54,716 nt of DNA from Paludibacter sp. Its GTDB lineage: Bacteria > Bacteroidota > Bacteroidia > Bacteroidales > Paludibacteraceae. The notes under the pieces are model-generated. The model was not told the origin of the DNA. It made no database searches and saw nothing but the letters and a program-made list of their open reading frames with translations. Below, piece by piece: positions 38,784 through 49,017 of this stretch (positions are counted from its first letter, which is position 1; each line of letters starts with the position of its first letter). The stretch lies in the NCBI GenBank assembly GCA_028703105.1, contig JAQVNN010000006.1, forward strand, positions 1 through 54,716, read 5' to 3'. The translations under genes and the position numbers were made by a program.

Positions 38784-40619
38784 ATGATAAACGATACACT
38801 TCAGAACCGAAGATGGGTCATTGCAGGAATCTTTTCGGCATTCGTTCTATTGTATATTATTCAACTCTTTTCGCTGCAAATAGTCGAAACCAAATATAAA
38901 ACCGGCGCAGAGAGTAATGCCTTGCTCAAAAAAACAATTTTCCCTCCACGGGGATTGATTTACGACCGGAACAACACCTTACTCGTGTATAATAAACCGG
39001 CTTATGATATCATGCTGATTATGCGCGAAATACAGGATATTGACACCCTGGATTTCTGCCGATCATTGAACATCCCCACCTCCTTTTTTATTAAAAGAAT
39101 CGCCGAAATCAAGGACAAACGGAAAAATATCGGATATTCGAGCTATACGCCACAACTTTTCATGACCCAACTCAATTCTGAAGATATAGCTACTTTTCAG
39201 CAAAACATGTATAAATATTCCGGATTTTTTCTGCAAAACCGTACCCTGAGGGAATATACCTATCCAAATGCCGCACATATTTTCGGAAGTATTGGAGAAG
39301 TTTCGTGGAACGATATCGAAAAAGATACTTATTACAAACAAGGAGATTATGCCGGACGTGATGGAGTCGAACATACGTACGAAAAAACTTTACGTGGGAA
39401 AAAAGGAGTTGAAATTCTGTTGAGAGACTCAAGAGGAAGAATCAAAGGGAAATACCGCGATGGAGAAATGGATGAAGCGCCAATTGCGGGGTCGAATCTG
39501 ATGCTGACCATCGACATAAACCTGCAAAAAATCGGAGAAGAACTGCTGAATGGTAAGATAGGGAGCGCCGTTGCCATTGAACCTAAAACAGGTGAGATCT
39601 TGGCCATGGTGACTAATCCAACTTACGACCCATCGATTTTGGTCGGGAGGTCTCGTTCGGCGAATTATGCAAGTCTTGTGAGAGATCCGGCCAAACCTCT
39701 TATGAACAGAGCGACTCAGGCTATTTACTCGCCGGGTTCGACTTTTAAACCCTTTCAGGCATTAGTTTGCTTAGAACTTGGCGGCATCACCGAACGAACC
39801 TTATTCGGATGTAACGGAAAAAACTCTTCTCCTATCAAATGTACACACAATCATGGTTCACCTGTTACCCTGCTGAATGCCATCGAACAAAGTTGCAATC
39901 CCTATTTCTGGCAGGCATTCCGTTCTACCCTCGAAAAAGAGGGCTATGGTGAAAAAAATGCTATTTTTAAAAAGAACTATCAGGACTGGGTGGATGCCAT
40001 GTATAGCTTTGGATTCGGACACCGGTTTGAGGATAGCGATGTGTATGAGCAATCGCGCGGAAATATCCCGACCCAAAACTATTTTAACCGCTACTTCGGA
40101 GAAACCGGCTGGCGTGCTATTACGATTCGCTCTTTATCAATCGGTCAGGGGGAAGTGCTGGTTACGCCCTTGCAACTTGCTAACGCCATGGCTACCGTTG
40201 CCAATAATGGCTACTACATTACCCCACATCTAAATAAAAGTGATACCATGTTATTGAGAAAGCACGAAACGGTCGTGGACAAAACACATTTTCCGATAGT
40301 AAATGAAGGTATGTGGCGTGTTTTCGAATATGGAACCGGACGATATTTTAAAATCGATAGCCTGAGCATGTGCGGTAAAACAGGAACCGTTCAGAACCCT
40401 CACGGTAAAGACCATTCTTTGTTCGTGGGTTTTGCTCCCCGTGAAAATCCTGTAATCGCGATTGCTGTAGTAGTGGAAAATGCCGGTTTCGGAGCTACCT
40501 GGGCAGCACCAATTGCAAGTTTGATGATGGAACAATATATTTACAGAAAAATTGAACGTAAAGAACTTTTCGACAGAATATCAACAACAGTATTAAATCC
40601 AAATGTCAAAAAGAGATAG
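38784..40619 (+). CDS. mrdA: Penicillin-binding protein 2
   Basis: PPRGLIYDRNNTLLVYNKPAYD; SPGSTFKPFQ (SxxK); CGKTGTVQNPHGKDHSLFVGFAP (KTG). Confidence 0.96.
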   Translation: MINDTLQNRRWVIAGIFSAFVLLYIIQLFSLQIVETKYKTGAESNALLKKTIFPPRGLIYDRNNTLLVYNKPAYDIMLIMREIQDIDTLDFCRSLNIPTSFFIKRIAEIKDKRKNIGYSSYTPQLFMTQLNSEDIATFQQNMYKYSGFFLQNRTLREYTYPNAAHIFGSIGEVSWNDIEKDTYYKQGDYAGRDGVEHTYEKTLRGKKGVEILLRDSRGRIKGKYRDGEMDEAPIAGSNLMLTIDINLQKIGEELLNGKIGSAVAIEPKTGEILAMVTNPTYDPSILVGRSRSANYASLVRDPAKPLMNRATQAIYSPGSTFKPFQALVCLELGGITERTLFGCNGKNSSPIKCTHNHGSPVTLLNAIEQSCNPYFWQAFRSTLEKEGYGEKNAIFKKNYQDWVDAMYSFGFGHRFEDSDVYEQSRGNIPTQNYFNRYFGETGWRAITIRSLSIGQGEVLVTPLQLANAMATVANNGYYITPHLNKSDTMLLRKHETVVDKTHFPIVNEGMWRVFEYGTGRYFKIDSLSMCGKTGTVQNPHGKDHSLFVGFAPRENPVIAIAVVVENAGFGATWAAPIASLMMEQYIYRKIERKELFDRISTTVLNPNVKKR

Positions 40620-42060
40620 CATACAATACGCGCCTGATTGGACAACTGTGTTCTACTTCTTCCTCTTGGTTACCATGGGATGGATTAGCATATACGGAGC
40701 AAGCTATGACTTTGAATTTGAGGGCAGTATTTTTGATTTCGAGCAACGTGCAGGGAAACAGTTTATCTGGATTCTTACTGCTTTTGCGTTAGGAGGTGCG
40801 ATTCTACTTCTCGACCACCGCATTTTCAATTATTTTGCCTATATTATTTATACCACTGTGATTCTTTTGTTGATAGTCACCATTTTCATTGCTCCGGAAA
40901 TCAAAGGATCTCGTTCGTGGCTGGTGTTAGGACCGGTTAGTTTTCAACCCGCAGAATTGGCAAAAATGGCTACAGCTTTGGCTCTCGCGAAATTCATGAG
41001 CCGATATAACTTCAAAATCAAAACCTGGCGTGATTTAATTCCACTGGCTTTCTTTATTATGCTTCCGTTTGTATTAATTATCTTGCAAAAAGAAACTGGT
41101 TCTGCTCTGGTATTTGCTGCTTTCCTCCTAATGTTGTACAGGGAAGGCATGAAAGGAATTGTACTGCTACTTGTGACACTGGCCGTCGTGCTTTTCGTTG
41201 TAGTCATCCGTTTCAGCATTTCACCTATTACCGAAGGCGGAGGAACGTGGGGAATGGTACTGGCCATGGGAATTCTCCTCCTGATTCAGGTTGTGTATGC
41301 CTTTTTCTATACCCGTCATCGAAAAGAAGCCCTCATTTTATTAAGTGGAACAACCCTATTCGCATTCACATCAGTCGTTATGAACAAGTGGTTCGTCATC
41401 AATTATGATTATGTAGCCTTAGCGATTGCGGGAGCATCCGGGATATACTGGTTGTTCATCGAATTATTCAAAAGATACCGGAAATACCTGTTACTGGCGC
41501 TGGTGACAATTGTTTCTATTGGTTTCAGCTATACCGCCGACCAACTCTTCAACCGGATACTTGAACCCCACCAACAAGTCCGCATCAAAGTGTTGCTGAA
41601 CATGGAAGACGACCCGGCAGGAGCAGGCTACAATGTGAATCAGTCGAAAATTGCCATTGGATCCGGCGGCTTTTTCGGTAAAGGTTTTCTGAACGGAACG
41701 CAAACCAAACTAAAATATGTACCTGAACAGGATACCGACTTTATTTTCTGTACCGTCGGTGAAGAACACGGATTTCTCGGATCCGTATTCGTATTAATAA
41801 TTTATTGGTTATTGCTGATGCGTATCCTGAAAATTGCCGAAAGACAACGCGAATCCTTTCACCGGATTTATGCTTATTGTGTGGCCAGTATACTCTTTTT
41901 TCACTTGATGATTAATGTAGGCATGGTATTGGGCCTGATGCCCGTAATCGGCATCCCATTGCCATTTTTTAGCTATGGGGGATCTTCGTTATGGGGTTTT
42001 ACAATTATGTTGTTTATTTTGTTGAGAATGGATGCTTCGAGACTGGAGAGGGGCAGGTAA
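40603..42060 (+). CDS. rodA: Rod shape-determining protein RodA (SEDS)
   Basis: GSRSWLVLGPVSFQPAELAKMATALALAKFMS; QDTDFIFCTVGEEHGFLGS; MPVIGIPLPFFSYGGSSLWGFT. Confidence 0.96.
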   Translation: MSKRDSIQYAPDWTTVFYFFLLVTMGWISIYGASYDFEFEGSIFDFEQRAGKQFIWILTAFALGGAILLLDHRIFNYFAYIIYTTVILLLIVTIFIAPEIKGSRSWLVLGPVSFQPAELAKMATALALAKFMSRYNFKIKTWRDLIPLAFFIMLPFVLIILQKETGSALVFAAFLLMLYREGMKGIVLLLVTLAVVLFVVVIRFSISPITEGGGTWGMVLAMGILLLIQVVYAFFYTRHRKEALILLSGTTLFAFTSVVMNKWFVINYDYVALAIAGASGIYWLFIELFKRYRKYLLLALVTIVSIGFSYTADQLFNRILEPHQQVRIKVLLNMEDDPAGAGYNVNQSKIAIGSGGFFGKGFLNGTQTKLKYVPEQDTDFIFCTVGEEHGFLGSVFVLIIYWLLLMRILKIAERQRESFHRIYAYCVASILFFHLMINVGMVLGLMPVIGIPLPFFSYGGSSLWGFTIMLFILLRMDASRLERGR

Positions 42061-42148
42061 TCATTATGAGCTGTTTAAAAAAAACACCAGCATCCGGATT
42101 AGACCGCATACTGGTACTTGATTGAAAAATACATAAATCGTCTTTCGA

Positions 42149-44203
42149 CTACATCAGTTCAACGCTTCTCTTCACAAAATTGGCAAGCGCTTCACCTTTC
42201 AGCATGTTGTTGGCTAACAAAGCCAGATCAATCAGCTGACGAATTTGTTTGTTGCCTGAAGCATATTCCCTCAGGATATCGTCTTTCTTGTCTTTCAACA
42301 AACTAATCTGATCGGTTAATGCATCCAGGTCCGTTTTTTCTTCAGCAGGAATTTCTTCAGCTTTCTTGTCTTTGTGACGCTCTTTCAATGCTTTTTGTTT
42401 TTCTTCAACGACTGAAAGTTCGTCATATACAGGTGTTATATTTTCTTTGACTGAAGTTTCTTCATCATTCAAAATTTGATTAACCAGCGGGTGACCTGTA
42501 TTCACAACTAAATTGTAACTGTCGGGCATCTCTCCATAGAAATTCATCATGCCTCCCTGCAAAGCCGACATTTCTTTCATCCTGCGCATAAATTCATTCT
42601 GCGTGACGAACACGGGATTGGCAGTTTCTGACAATTGTTCAAATGAAACAATGAACTCGATTTTTTCCATCGCCGGTAATTGCGATTTGAAGATGGTAAT
42701 CAATTCATCTTTTTGTTTATCGGTCAGCGATACTTTTGCAACATCTTCTTTCTGAATAAGTTTTTCGATTGTATCGCTATCCACACGGACAAATCTGGTT
42801 TTTTCGAATTTCTGTTCGAGCTGGCTAACTGCATGTACATCCAGTTGACCGTCCATAATCAACACATCATATCCTTTGTCTTTAGCGTGTTGAATATAGC
42901 TGTATTGCTCTTCTTTATTGGTTGTGTAAAGATAAATGAGGTCTCCATTTTTATCTTTCTGATTTTCTTTAACTAAGTCTTTATATTCTTCAAAGGTGAA
43001 ATACTTACCATCCACATTCTTCAACAAAGCAAATTTCTCTGCTTTTTCATAGAATTTCTCATCGCTCAGCATCCCGTATTGAATGAAGATCTTCAAGTCG
43101 TCCCATTTATTTTCAAATTGTTCACGATCCGATTTGAATATTTCCGCCAGTCGATCGGCCACTTTTTTGGTAATGTGACTTGAAATCTTTTTCACATTGG
43201 CATCACTTTGCAGATAACTTCTCGATACGTTCAATGGAATATCGGGAGAATCGATAACTCCATGCAGCAGGGTCAGGTAATCCGGAACGATGTTTTCCAC
43301 ATGATCCGTCACAAAAACCTGGTTGCAATATAATTGAATCTTATTACGTTGCAGTTCGATGTTATTTTTGATTTTCGGGAAATAAAGGATACCTGTCAGG
43401 TTAAAGGGATAATCCACATTCAGGTGGATGTGGAAGAGTGGATCTTCGCTGAAAGGAAACAAATCTCGGTAAAATTGCGTGTAATCTTCGTCCTTTAAAT
43501 CAGCCGGTTTTTTCGTCCACGCCGGAGCAGTATTGTTGATAACATTGTCTTCTTCGGTTTCAACTTCTTTTCCGTCTTTCCATTCTTTTTTCTTACCAAA
43601 AACGATTTCAACCGGCAGAAATTTGCAATATTTCGTCAATAATTCTTTAATTTTTGACTCTTCCAGAAACTCTTTGTTATCATCGTCAATATGTAGAACG
43701 ATGTCGGTTCCGCGGTCGGATTTGATTGTATCTTCAAGCGTATATTCCGGATCTCCTTTACATGACCAGTGCTGTGCCACAGTATCTTCCTTATATGATT
43801 GAGTGAAGATTTCCACTTTTTTTGACACCATAAAAGAAGAATAAAAACCCAGTCCGAAGTGCCCGATAATAGCTTGCGCATCCTTTTTGTATTTCTCAAC
43901 AAATTCTTCAGCGCCTGAAAAAGCAATCTGGTTGATGTATTTCTCAATTTCTTCACCAGTCATACCAATACCCCTGTCGGAAATAGTCAGCGTACCTTTC
44001 TTTTTATCTGCTGAAACATAAACCTTTAATTCGCCCAGCTCTCCTTTAAACTCCCCTACCGAAGCCAGGGTTTTCAGTTTTTGGGTTGCATCCACGGCAT
44101 TGGATACCAATTCACGTAAGAAAATCTCGTGATCGCTGTATAAGAACTTTTTGATGACGGGGAAAATATTATCACTCGTTACCCCAATGTTTCCTTTTGA
44201 CAT
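42149..44203 (-). CDS. htpG: Chaperone HtpG (Hsp90)
   Basis: LRELVSNAVDATQKLKTLA; ISDRGIGMTGEEIEKYINQIAFSGAEEFVEKYK; GHFGLGFYSSFMVS. Confidence 0.98.
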   Translation of the reverse strand: MSKGNIGVTSDNIFPVIKKFLYSDHEIFLRELVSNAVDATQKLKTLASVGEFKGELGELKVYVSADKKKGTLTISDRGIGMTGEEIEKYINQIAFSGAEEFVEKYKKDAQAIIGHFGLGFYSSFMVSKKVEIFTQSYKEDTVAQHWSCKGDPEYTLEDTIKSDRGTDIVLHIDDDNKEFLEESKIKELLTKYCKFLPVEIVFGKKKEWKDGKEVETEEDNVINNTAPAWTKKPADLKDEDYTQFYRDLFPFSEDPLFHIHLNVDYPFNLTGILYFPKIKNNIELQRNKIQLYCNQVFVTDHVENIVPDYLTLLHGVIDSPDIPLNVSRSYLQSDANVKKISSHITKKVADRLAEIFKSDREQFENKWDDLKIFIQYGMLSDEKFYEKAEKFALLKNVDGKYFTFEEYKDLVKENQKDKNGDLIYLYTTNKEEQYSYIQHAKDKGYDVLIMDGQLDVHAVSQLEQKFEKTRFVRVDSDTIEKLIQKEDVAKVSLTDKQKDELITIFKSQLPAMEKIEFIVSFEQLSETANPVFVTQNEFMRRMKEMSALQGGMMNFYGEMPDSYNLVVNTGHPLVNQILNDEETSVKENITPVYDELSVVEEKQKALKERHKDKKAEEIPAEEKTDLDALTDQISLLKDKKDDILREYASGNKQIRQLIDLALLANNMLKGEALANFVKRSVELM

Positions 44204-44241
44204 ATATGTATGATTTAGTTTTATGATTTGCTCCCGGCATA

Positions 44242-44284
44242 TGTCAAAAAAAATGCCATCGACGACACAGCTGTCATTTTGGCA
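44242..44284 (-). promoter_or_regulatory. htpG upstream regulatory region: sigma-54-like TGGCA-N7-TTG and dyad-rich block
   Basis: Minus strand TGGCATTTTTTTTGACA (44258..44242) preceded by GACAgctgTGTC (44264-44275 dyad) nested in ATGCC...GGCAT. Confidence 0.35.
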
Positions 44285-44330
44285 TATTGAATATGATTAT
44301 TTGTAATTATATTTATTTGGTGTAATTATT

Positions 44331-44660
44331 TTAATCATTTAATAGATTTTCAATTTCTAACTTCAATTTAGGTAAATGATTAGTTACTATTCCCCAAATA
44401 ATAACATCATCAACTTTGTCATATCCATGAATAACCCAATTTCTCGTATCGATTACTTGTCTGGCATTTTCAATCTTTATGTCAGTAGATATTTTTCATA
44501 AGTTTGCTCATTGCTTCACCAATTATTTCTATCTCACGTTCAACTCCACGGCGTAGTAGTTTATTTTTTTGAAACTCTAAGAAATCTCTCTTTTCTCCTA
44601 AATAGTCATGAATTGACTCAATAGAAGTCATTATATCAAACAGGTATTTTTTAGTTTCCA
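44331..44660 (-). pseudogene. hepT: HepT-like HEPN toxin (DUF86), frameshifted
   Basis: Frame 1: KYLFDIMTSIESIHDYLGEKRDFLEFQKNKLLRRGVEREIEIIGEAMSKLMKNIY*; shifted frame: STDIKIENARQVIDTRNWVIHGYDKVDDVIIWGIVTNHLPKLKLEIENLLND*; RNWVIH = Rx4H motif. Confidence 0.75.
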
Positions 44661-44980
44661 GATTTATATATTAATTCTTTAGACGCGTTTATGCTTTCTA
44701 TGAAATATGGGTTTGATAAAGTTCTTTCTGTTACGATGTCAATCTCTCGTTGCAGTAAATCTCTTAACTTGTAATGGAGGGAAAAGTAGTTGTTAGTATA
44801 ATCATCAACACTCAAATCATCAGGAAATGATATCAAGAAATCAATATCGCTGTCATTACGGAACTTATCAGACACAACAGATCCAAATGCATAAAGCCTT
44901 TTTACTCCATACATACGACAAATTTGCCTAATCGCATCCTTTTTATTTTCTAATATATTTTGCATGACTTTTGGAAACAA
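44651..44980 (-). CDS. mntA: MntA-like minimal nucleotidyltransferase (HepT antitoxin family)
   Basis: YGVKRLYAFGSVVSDKFRNDSDIDFLISFPD (GS-x10-DxD) and REIDIVTERTL; directly upstream of the hepT remnant. Confidence 0.88.
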   Translation of the reverse strand: MFPKVMQNILENKKDAIRQICRMYGVKRLYAFGSVVSDKFRNDSDIDFLISFPDDLSVDDYTNNYFSLHYKLRDLLQREIDIVTERTLSNPYFIESINASKELIYKSGN

Positions 44981-45112
44981 AAATATAATTTTTTTATGCT
45001 AATTAAAATTATATGCTAAATTTTACACTTATTTTTGAGCTTTTGCTACATAAATTTCCCCTAATAAATTGTAACACTTTCTATAAAAAACAAACATGTC
45101 GCAACATTTTTA

Positions 45113-45120
45113 TACTTTTG
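45113..45120 (+). promoter_or_regulatory. Bacteroidetes -7 element TACTTTTG for mnmG
   Basis: TACTTTTG 33 bp upstream of the mnmG ATG. Confidence 0.45.
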
Positions 45121-45153
45121 CAGGTTAAATATAAGATACACAGATTTAATTGA

Positions 45154-47028
45154 ATGGACTTTAAATACGACATAATTGTAATCGGAGCCGGACATGCCGG
45201 AAATGAAGCTGCTTGTGCTGCTGCCAATATGGGTTCTAAGACTTTGCTTATCACGATGGACATGAACAAAATCGGACAGATGAGTTGTAATCCTGCAGTG
45301 GGAGGAATAGCTAAAGGGCAGATTGTCAGAGAAATAGACGCATTAGGTGGACAAATGGGTATTGTTACCGACCACAGTGCCATCCAGTTCCGCATGCTCA
45401 ATCGCTCGAAAGGTCCTGCCATGTGGAGCCCACGTTCGCAAAGTGACCGAAATCAGTTTATACAGGAATGGATTAAAACGGTTACCAACACACCTAATTT
45501 ATCAATCTGGCAAGATACGGTTAAACAGTTAACCGTTGAAAATGGAGAAGTTACTGGCGTAATTACATCATTGGGAATCCAGATGAAAGCCAAAGCAGTA
45601 ATTCTGACTGCCGGGACATTCTTAAGTGGATTATTACACATCGGCAAAAATCAAATTACCGGTGGCAGAATTTCCGAACCAGCATCTTTCGGCATTACAG
45701 AACAACTCAAATCATTGGGTTTTACAACCGACCGCATGAAAACGGGTACCCCTTGTCGCATTGATGGCAGAACGATTGATTTCAGCAAAACAGCCGAACA
45801 AAATGGTGAAAACGATTTTCATAAATTTTCTTTTCTGGAAGATGTGAAACGGGAATTGAAGCAAATGAGCTGTTGGATTACCTACACCAACGAAACTACG
45901 CACGAGAAACTGCGTGAAGGTTTAGCCGATTCTCCTTTGTACAACGGTCAGATTCAAAGTATCGGTCCGCGTTATTGTCCAAGCATTGAAACCAAAATTG
46001 TTACTTTTGCCGATAAATTATCTCATCAACTCTTTCTGGAACCGGAAGGCGTTGATTCACATGAATATTATCTCAACGGATTTTCATCCTCACTACCTTA
46101 TGACGTGCAAATCAGGGCCTTACACACCATACCGGGACTTGAAAATGCCCAGATTTTCCGTCCGGGTTATGCCATTGAATACGATTTCTTTGATCCGACC
46201 CAATTGAAACATACACTGGAAACCAAGCTGATCAAAAACCTCTTTTTCGCTGGACAAATAAACGGCACAACCGGATATGAAGAAGCTGGTGGTCAGGGAC
46301 TTATAGCCGGAATAAATGCACATATCAATTGTCATGGTGGTAATTCATTCACCCTGGGTCGTAATGAAGCCTATATCGGAGTATTGATTGATGATTTGGT
46401 GACTAAAGGTGTGGATGAGCCTTACCGAATGTTTACTTCCCGTGCCGAATACCGGCTTATCCTGCGTCAGGATGATGCTGACATGCGTTTGACCGAAAAA
46501 GGAGCGGCAATTGGATTGGCTAAATCAGACCGGATTAGTCAATTAAAATACAAAAAAGAAGAACAAGCAAAATTAATTACGTTCGTTAAAGATTACTCCG
46601 TCAAACCACAACATGTAAATGCATTTCTGAACTCTGTTAATTCTGCTGAACTAAAACACGGCTGTCGTCTGCATGATTTGATTCTTCGTCCGCAATTCGG
46701 CATCAACGAACTGGGCACCGCCGTTCCTGCTTTACAAGCAAAATTAGATCTCATCTTGAACAGAAAAGAAGAAATCATTGAATCAGCAGAGGTTATTATT
46801 AAATATGAGGGCTACATAGAACGAGAAAAACTGATTGCCGAAAAACTCCAGCGGTTAGAAAATATTCCGCTAAAGGGAAGGGTTGATTATAACAGCGTAC
46901 AATCACTTTCAACAGAAGCTCGCCATAAATTAATCAAAATTGATCCCGATACCATTGGTCATGCAAGCAGAATTCCGGGCATTTCGCCCAGTGATGTAAA
47001 TGTTTTGTTGGTATTGCTGGGAAGATAA
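45154..47028 (+). CDS. mnmG: tRNA uridine-5-carboxymethylaminomethyl modification enzyme MnmG (GidA)
   Basis: DIIVIGAGHAGNEAACAAANMGSKTLLITMDMNKIGQMSCNPAVGGIAKGQIVREIDALGG; FFAGQINGTTGYEEAGGQGLIAGINA. Confidence 0.97.
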   Translation: MDFKYDIIVIGAGHAGNEAACAAANMGSKTLLITMDMNKIGQMSCNPAVGGIAKGQIVREIDALGGQMGIVTDHSAIQFRMLNRSKGPAMWSPRSQSDRNQFIQEWIKTVTNTPNLSIWQDTVKQLTVENGEVTGVITSLGIQMKAKAVILTAGTFLSGLLHIGKNQITGGRISEPASFGITEQLKSLGFTTDRMKTGTPCRIDGRTIDFSKTAEQNGENDFHKFSFLEDVKRELKQMSCWITYTNETTHEKLREGLADSPLYNGQIQSIGPRYCPSIETKIVTFADKLSHQLFLEPEGVDSHEYYLNGFSSSLPYDVQIRALHTIPGLENAQIFRPGYAIEYDFFDPTQLKHTLETKLIKNLFFAGQINGTTGYEEAGGQGLIAGINAHINCHGGNSFTLGRNEAYIGVLIDDLVTKGVDEPYRMFTSRAEYRLILRQDDADMRLTEKGAAIGLAKSDRISQLKYKKEEQAKLITFVKDYSVKPQHVNAFLNSVNSAELKHGCRLHDLILRPQFGINELGTAVPALQAKLDLILNRKEEIIESAEVIIKYEGYIEREKLIAEKLQRLENIPLKGRVDYNSVQSLSTEARHKLIKIDPDTIGHASRIPGISPSDVNVLLVLLGR

Positions 47029-47033
47029 CGCGT

Positions 47034-47049
47034 TGTTTCACGTGGAACA
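47034..47049. promoter_or_regulatory. parS-like ParB-binding site
   Basis: TGTTTCACGTGGAACA; fits the degenerate parS 16-mer tGTTNCACGTGNAACa; 5 bp after the mnmG stop. Confidence 0.7.
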
Positions 47050-47085
47050 AATTAAACAAGAATTTAATAAATCATCGGAAATAGT

Positions 47086-48921
47086 ATGTCATCCTCCTAC
47101 CAAAAATTAAAACCACAGATACAATCTCTACCCGAAAAACCAGGGGTTTATCAATATTTTAATTCCAAAGGAGAAATTATATACATAGGTAAAGCTAAAA
47201 ATCTAAAGAAGAGGGTATCATCTTACTTCAACAAAGTACATGATATTGGTAAAACGAATGTATTGGTCAAAAACATTGCTTCATTAAAATACATCGTAGT
47301 TAACTCTGAAGAAGATGCTTTGTTGCTTGAAAACAATCTGATCAAGGAATTTCAACCGAGGTATAATGTCATGCTCAAAGATGGTAAAACCTATCCGAGC
47401 ATTTGTATAACAAACGAACCATTCCCGCGTATTTTTAAAACCAGAAATATAATTAAAAATGGTTCCCGGTATTATGGTCCGTATAGTTCAAATTATGCCA
47501 TTAACACCTTAGTTGATTTTATTCATGAAATTTTTCCTATCAGAACATGTAAATATTATCTGAGCAAAGAGAATATTCAAAATAAAAAATTTAAGGTCTG
47601 TCTGCAGTATCATATTCATAAATGTAATGGTGGGTGTGAAGGAAAAGAAACAGCAGAAGAATATTTAAAACATATTGAAGCAGTAGAAAAAATTATCAAG
47701 GGCGATGCAAATGAATTGAGCAAAATGTTGCACGATGAAATGAAAAGATTGGCAGCAGAATTTAAATATGAAGAGGCGCATTTGATAAAAATCAAATACG
47801 ACTTATTAGAAAATTATAAAGCCAAGTCAATCATTTCAAATACAGTTCTCGATGAAACCGATATATTCGGATATGACGAAGATGAAAATGCCAGCTATAT
47901 CAATATGCTGCGCGTTTCAAAAGGTTCCATCATCATGGGCTATAACATCGAGTATAAAAAGCGAACAGACGAAAGAAAAGAGGAATTATTGGCGCTCGCC
48001 ATCATCGAATTGAGAAATAAATTCCAGAGTTCATCGAAAGAAATTATTGTTCCATTTGATATTGAGTTTCCTATTCAGGGTGTAACCATTACCATACCAC
48101 AAAAGGGAGATAAGAAAAAATTACTCGATTTGTCTATTCAAAATGTAAAACAATATAAGTTCGACAAATTAAAACAAGCAGAGAAACTAAACCCGGAGCA
48201 GAGAAGCACATTGGTATTGAAAAATATGCAAGAGAAACTGCAACTCAAAAAGATGCCCATGCATATTGAGTGTATCGACAATTCCAATATTTCAGGAACC
48301 AATGCCGTGGCTGCCTGTGTCGTGTTTAAAAAAGGAAAGCCATCAAAAAAAGACTACCGAAAATACATCATTAAAACCGTTGAAGGTCCGGATGATTATG
48401 CTTCGATGAAAGAAGTTGTTTATCGACGCTATTCCCGGATGTTGAAAGAAGAATCTCCCCTACCCGATCTTATTTTGACCGATGGCGGATTAGGTCAAAT
48501 GGAAATTGTTAGGCAAGTAATTGAGGATGAGCTAAATATAAATATTCCTATCGCCGGATTGGTAAAAAACAAACAACATAAAACAAATGAAGTACTCTTT
48601 GGTTTTCCTGCAAAATCGATTGGATTAAAACCTAATGAGTTGTTATTCAAATTATTAGCAAATATCCAGGAGGAAGTACATCGCTTTGCAATCACCTTTC
48701 ACCGTGAAAAACGGAGTAAGGCACAAACTACTTCTGAACTGGATGAAATCAAGGGGATCGGGGAAAAAACAAAAACTGAGTTGATAAATCACTTCAAAAG
48801 CATCAAACGACTCCGGAATGCAGAAATTTCGGAAATTGAAAAAATCATAGGAAAACACAGAGCGTCAGTCGTTTATAATCATTTTAATGTCAATTTGAGC
48901 ACTCAAGAATCGAATAAATAA
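47086..48921 (+). CDS. uvrC: Excinuclease ABC subunit C
   Basis: LPEKPGVYQYFNSKGEIIYIGKAKNLKKRVSSYF (GIY-YIG); MHIECIDNSNISGTNAVAACVVFKKGKPSKKDYRKY; DLILTDGGLGQ. Confidence 0.97.
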   Translation: MSSSYQKLKPQIQSLPEKPGVYQYFNSKGEIIYIGKAKNLKKRVSSYFNKVHDIGKTNVLVKNIASLKYIVVNSEEDALLLENNLIKEFQPRYNVMLKDGKTYPSICITNEPFPRIFKTRNIIKNGSRYYGPYSSNYAINTLVDFIHEIFPIRTCKYYLSKENIQNKKFKVCLQYHIHKCNGGCEGKETAEEYLKHIEAVEKIIKGDANELSKMLHDEMKRLAAEFKYEEAHLIKIKYDLLENYKAKSIISNTVLDETDIFGYDEDENASYINMLRVSKGSIIMGYNIEYKKRTDERKEELLALAIIELRNKFQSSSKEIIVPFDIEFPIQGVTITIPQKGDKKKLLDLSIQNVKQYKFDKLKQAEKLNPEQRSTLVLKNMQEKLQLKKMPMHIECIDNSNISGTNAVAACVVFKKGKPSKKDYRKYIIKTVEGPDDYASMKEVVYRRYSRMLKEESPLPDLILTDGGLGQMEIVRQVIEDELNINIPIAGLVKNKQHKTNEVLFGFPAKSIGLKPNELLFKLLANIQEEVHRFAITFHREKRSKAQTTSELDEIKGIGEKTKTELINHFKSIKRLRNAEISEIEKIIGKHRASVVYNHFNVNLSTQESNK

Positions 48922-49017
48922 TTTTCCCAGTAAATTTGTACTGAAAAATGTTAGTATAAACAACAAAAATACGGGTAAAAATACTTTTATCTCTAAATGT
49001 GATTAATGTGGTTCAAA

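Noticed and set aside
45000-45150. oriC in the AT-rich gap upstream of mnmG
   Set aside because: No DnaA-box (TTATCCACA-like) cluster seen; the parS-like site alone does not define oriC.
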